Below are positions 62,022 to 64,000 of a stretch of 64,000 nucleotides of DNA, piece by piece. The first letter of the stretch is position 1; each line of letters begins with the position of its first letter. The stretch covers positions 62,001 to 126,000 of the forward strand of contig CAAEEO010000007.1 in NCBI GenBank assembly GCA_900754965.1, given 5' to 3'. This stretch comes from an uncultured Oscillospiraceae bacterium. Lineage in GTDB: Bacteria; Bacillota; Clostridia; Oscillospirales; Oscillospiraceae. The position numbers and the translations under genes were made by a program. Below the pieces are notes generated by a model that was given only the letters and a program-made list of their open reading frames with translations, was not told the origin of the DNA and made no database searches.

Positions 62022-64000
62022 TCAGCACAATTTAGCGCCGGCAGGGATGCTGTCGTCCACCATAATCAAGTTCAGTTTTTCCTCACCCTGTTCGGTATGA
62101 ACGGCGGAAAGCAGCATACCGCAGCTCTCCTGCCCCATCATCTTCCGGGGCGGCAAGTTCACGATGGCCACCAGGCTCTTGCCGATCAGCTGTTCCGGCT
62201 CATAGAACTTGTGAATACCGGAAAGAATCTGACGATCCGTACCGGTGCCGTCGTCCAGAGTGAATTTCAGCAGCTTTTCGCTCTTTTTCACAGCCTGGCA
62301 GTCCTTCACCTTCACCACCCGGAAATCGGATTTGCAGAAGGTGTCAAAATCGACTTTCTCCTCCAGCATCGGCTCCAGTTCCAGGGCGGGCATGGCTGCT
62401 TTCTTGGCCGCGGCCTCAGCCTCTGCCAGGGCGTTCAGCGCCTGCTCGGCATCCACCCGGGGGAACAGGCTCTCGCCCTTCATCACCGGCGCCGTCTCAC
62501 TGCGGCTGCCCCAAACAGCAGCGCTGTCCCAAGTCCGGCACTCGGTGCAAGCGCCGATCTGGTCGAACAGTTTCTCCATGCTCTCAGGCATGAAGGGCGT
62601 CAGCAGCACACCGCAAATCCGGGTCGCCTCCAGCAGATTGTACAGCACATAAGCCAGACGGCCGCCGTTCTGTTCCATATCCTTTGCCAGCGCCCAGGGA
62701 GCGTTCTCATCAATATACTTGTTGGCCCGCTGAATGACCTTAAAGACTTCTTCCAGCGCCTTGTGGGGCAGATACTGGTCCATGGCGCTCTCATAGGCCG
62801 CGCGCAGTCCGGAGGCCATGGAGATCAGCTCCGTATCAAATTCCGCAGGCGTTCCGCACGCGCTGCAGCCCTCCGGCAGTGCGCCGTCGAAGTACTTCTG
62901 CACCATGGCCGTAGTCCGGCTGACCAGGTTGCCCAGGTCGTTGGCCAAATCGGTGTTGATGGTCTGAATCAGCAGCTCATTGGAGAAGTTACCGTCGGAA
63001 CCGAAGGGGAATGTACGCAGCAGGAAGAACCGCAGGGCATCCACGCCGAACATCTCTGCCAGGATGTAGGGGTCTACCACATTGCCCTTGGACTTGGACA
63101 TTTTTCCGCCGTCCAACAGCAGCCAGCCGTGGCCAAAGACCTTCTTGGGCAGGGGCAGACCCATGCTCATGCAGAACGCAGGCCAGATGATAGAATGGAA
63201 CCGAACAATCTCCTTGCCCACGATATGCACATCGGCAGGCCAGAACTGCTCGAAATCCTGATACTGCTCATTCATGAATCCCAATGCCGTGGTGTAGTTG
63301 AACAGTGCGTCCACCCATACATAGACCACATGGCCCGGGTCAAAGTCCACCGGGATACCCCAGGAGAAACTGGTGCGGGACACGCACAGATCCTCCAGAC
63401 CGGGTTTGATGAAGTTGTTCACCATCTCGTTGACCCGGCTGCGCGGCTCCAGGAAATCCGTATTCTCCAGAAGATCCCGGATTCGGTCGGCGTACTTGGA
63501 AAGCCGGAAGAAGTATGCCTCTTCCTCAGCATCCTGGACTTCCCGGCCGCAGTCCGGGCATTTGCCGTCCTTGAGCTGGCTCTCGGTCCAGAAAGATTCA
63601 CAGGGTTTGCAGTACTTTCCCTTATAAGTCCCTTTATAGATATCCCCGTTGTCGTACATGGTCTTGAAAATCTTCTGTACGGCGGCCACATGGTAGTCAT
63701 CGGTGGTGCGGATGAATCGGTCATTGGAAATGTTCATCAGTTTCCACAGATCCAGTACGCCCTTTTCCCCGGTGACGATTCGGTCCACAAATTCCTGGGG
63801 ACTGACACCGGCCTCCTTGGCCTTATCTTCGATTTTCTGGCCATGCTCATCCGTTCCGGTCAGGAACATCACATCATAGCCCTGCAGGCGTTTATACCGT
63901 GCAATGGTATCCGTTGCCACAGTGCAGTAGGTATGCCCGATGTGCAGCTTGTCGCTGGGGTAATAGATCGGGGTGGTAATATAAAACTTTCCCTTGTTTT
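62022..64000 (-). CDS. metG: Methionyl-tRNA synthetase, partial (first residues beyond the window)
   Basis: The frame runs out of the right edge, so only a few N-terminal residues are missing. The class I motif HIGH is in KLHIGHTYC near the edge, and KMSKSKGNVVDP carries the KMSKS loop. A zinc-binding knuckle is visible (CKPCES...CPDCGREV). The C-terminal 110 residues are the tRNA-binding EMAP-II-like domain (DFDTFCKSDFRVVKVKDCQAVKKSEKLL), as in long bacterial MetG proteins. It charges tRNA-Met. Confidence 0.96.
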   Translation of the reverse strand, partial: NKGKFYITTPIYYPSDKLHIGHTYCTVATDTIARYKRLQGYDVMFLTGTDEHGQKIEDKAKEAGVSPQEFVDRIVTGEKGVLDLWKLMNISNDRFIRTTDDYHVAAVQKIFKTMYDNGDIYKGTYKGKYCKPCESFWTESQLKDGKCPDCGREVQDAEEEAYFFRLSKYADRIRDLLENTDFLEPRSRVNEMVNNFIKPGLEDLCVSRTSFSWGIPVDFDPGHVVYVWVDALFNYTTALGFMNEQYQDFEQFWPADVHIVGKEIVRFHSIIWPAFCMSMGLPLPKKVFGHGWLLLDGGKMSKSKGNVVDPYILAEMFGVDALRFFLLRTFPFGSDGNFSNELLIQTINTDLANDLGNLVSRTTAMVQKYFDGALPEGCSACGTPAEFDTELISMASGLRAAYESAMDQYLPHKALEEVFKVIQRANKYIDENAPWALAKDMEQNGGRLAYVLYNLLEATRICGVLLTPFMPESMEKLFDQIGACTECRTWDSAAVWGSRSETAPVMKGESLFPRVDAEQALNALAEAEAAAKKAAMPALELEPMLEEKVDFDTFCKSDFRVVKVKDCQAVKKSEKLLKFTLDDGTGTDRQILSGIHKFYEPEQLIGKSLVAIVNLPPRKMMGQESCGMLLSAVHTEQGEEKLNLIMVDDSIPAGAKLC

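Overview
This 64 kb window looks like the chromosome of an anaerobic, spore-forming Firmicute of the class Clostridia, most likely a gut Oscillospiraceae-type bacterium. That placement is inferred from gene content and moderately high GC, not from a marker search. Supporting content: a six-gene Rnf operon in the order C-D-G-E-A-B, a SpoIIP sporulation protein and a SleB-type cell-wall hydrolase, a PerR-rubrerythrin unit and ferritin, a glycyl-radical enzyme, strong AGGAGG ribosome sites, and sigma-A promoters that nearly all have a 17-bp spacer. Both ends cut through genes: yjjI on the left and metG on the right. I found no tRNA, rRNA, CRISPR array, prophage or insertion sequence.

Layout. 1-4.3 kb: partial YjjI-type glycyl-radical enzyme, then nucleoside uptake and salvage (BMP lipoprotein, deoD, udk, tdk). 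4.3-9.4 kb: rnfCDGEAB, read leftward. 9.7-12.2 kb: GntR regulator divergent from a sodium:alanine symporter. 12.3-16.6 kb: small secreted and membrane proteins, rsmG, a SleB-type hydrolase and spoIIP. 16.6-20.9 kb: CBS-domain protein, perR, rubrerythrin, an AT-rich three-gene lipoprotein/HTH unit, and ferritin. 20.9-25.5 kb: XRE regulator, an FMN/4Fe-4S ene-reductase and an SDR. 25.7-33.8 kb: a leftward surface-sugar operon that holds a complete Wbp-type route to UDP-ManNAc3NAcA plus two GT4 glycosyltransferases. 34-38.9 kb: a peptide-type ABC importer. 39.1-42.2 kb: a ferrous-iron feo operon behind three GTTAG-N6-CTAA(C/T) boxes. 42.3-43.9 kb: a redox-type protein, thiamine pyrophosphokinase and a DtxR/MntR-type regulator. 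43.9-49 kb: ylxM-ffh-rpsP-khpA-rimM-trmD-rsmA, in which TrmD is fused to a GNAT domain. 49.2-56.5 kb: a 2431-residue cyclic beta-1,2-glucan synthase-like protein. 56.5-60.5 kb: paired M16 peptidases, lgt and a small acidic protein. 60.5-62 kb: a micropeptide locus and a divergent membrane-bound XRE regulator. 62-64 kb: metG.

The most unusual locus is at 60.5-61 kb on the minus strand. A consensus sigma-A promoter drives three tandem 25-codon ORFs, each with its own ribosome site, encoding nearly the same peptide. A 9-codon ORF and a strong terminator follow. Eight nucleotides vary among the three copies; seven are third-codon positions and the only amino-acid change is Arg to Lys, so the peptide itself seems to be what is conserved. 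A membrane-anchored XRE regulator is transcribed away from the locus, and a palindrome overlaps the peptide promoter. I do not recognise the peptide family.

How the genes may work together: Rnf couples ferredoxin and NAD to an ion gradient. PerR, rubrerythrin, ferritin, Feo and the DtxR-type regulator form an iron and peroxide network. The Wbp-type operon and the cyclic-glucan synthase suggest a decorated cell surface.
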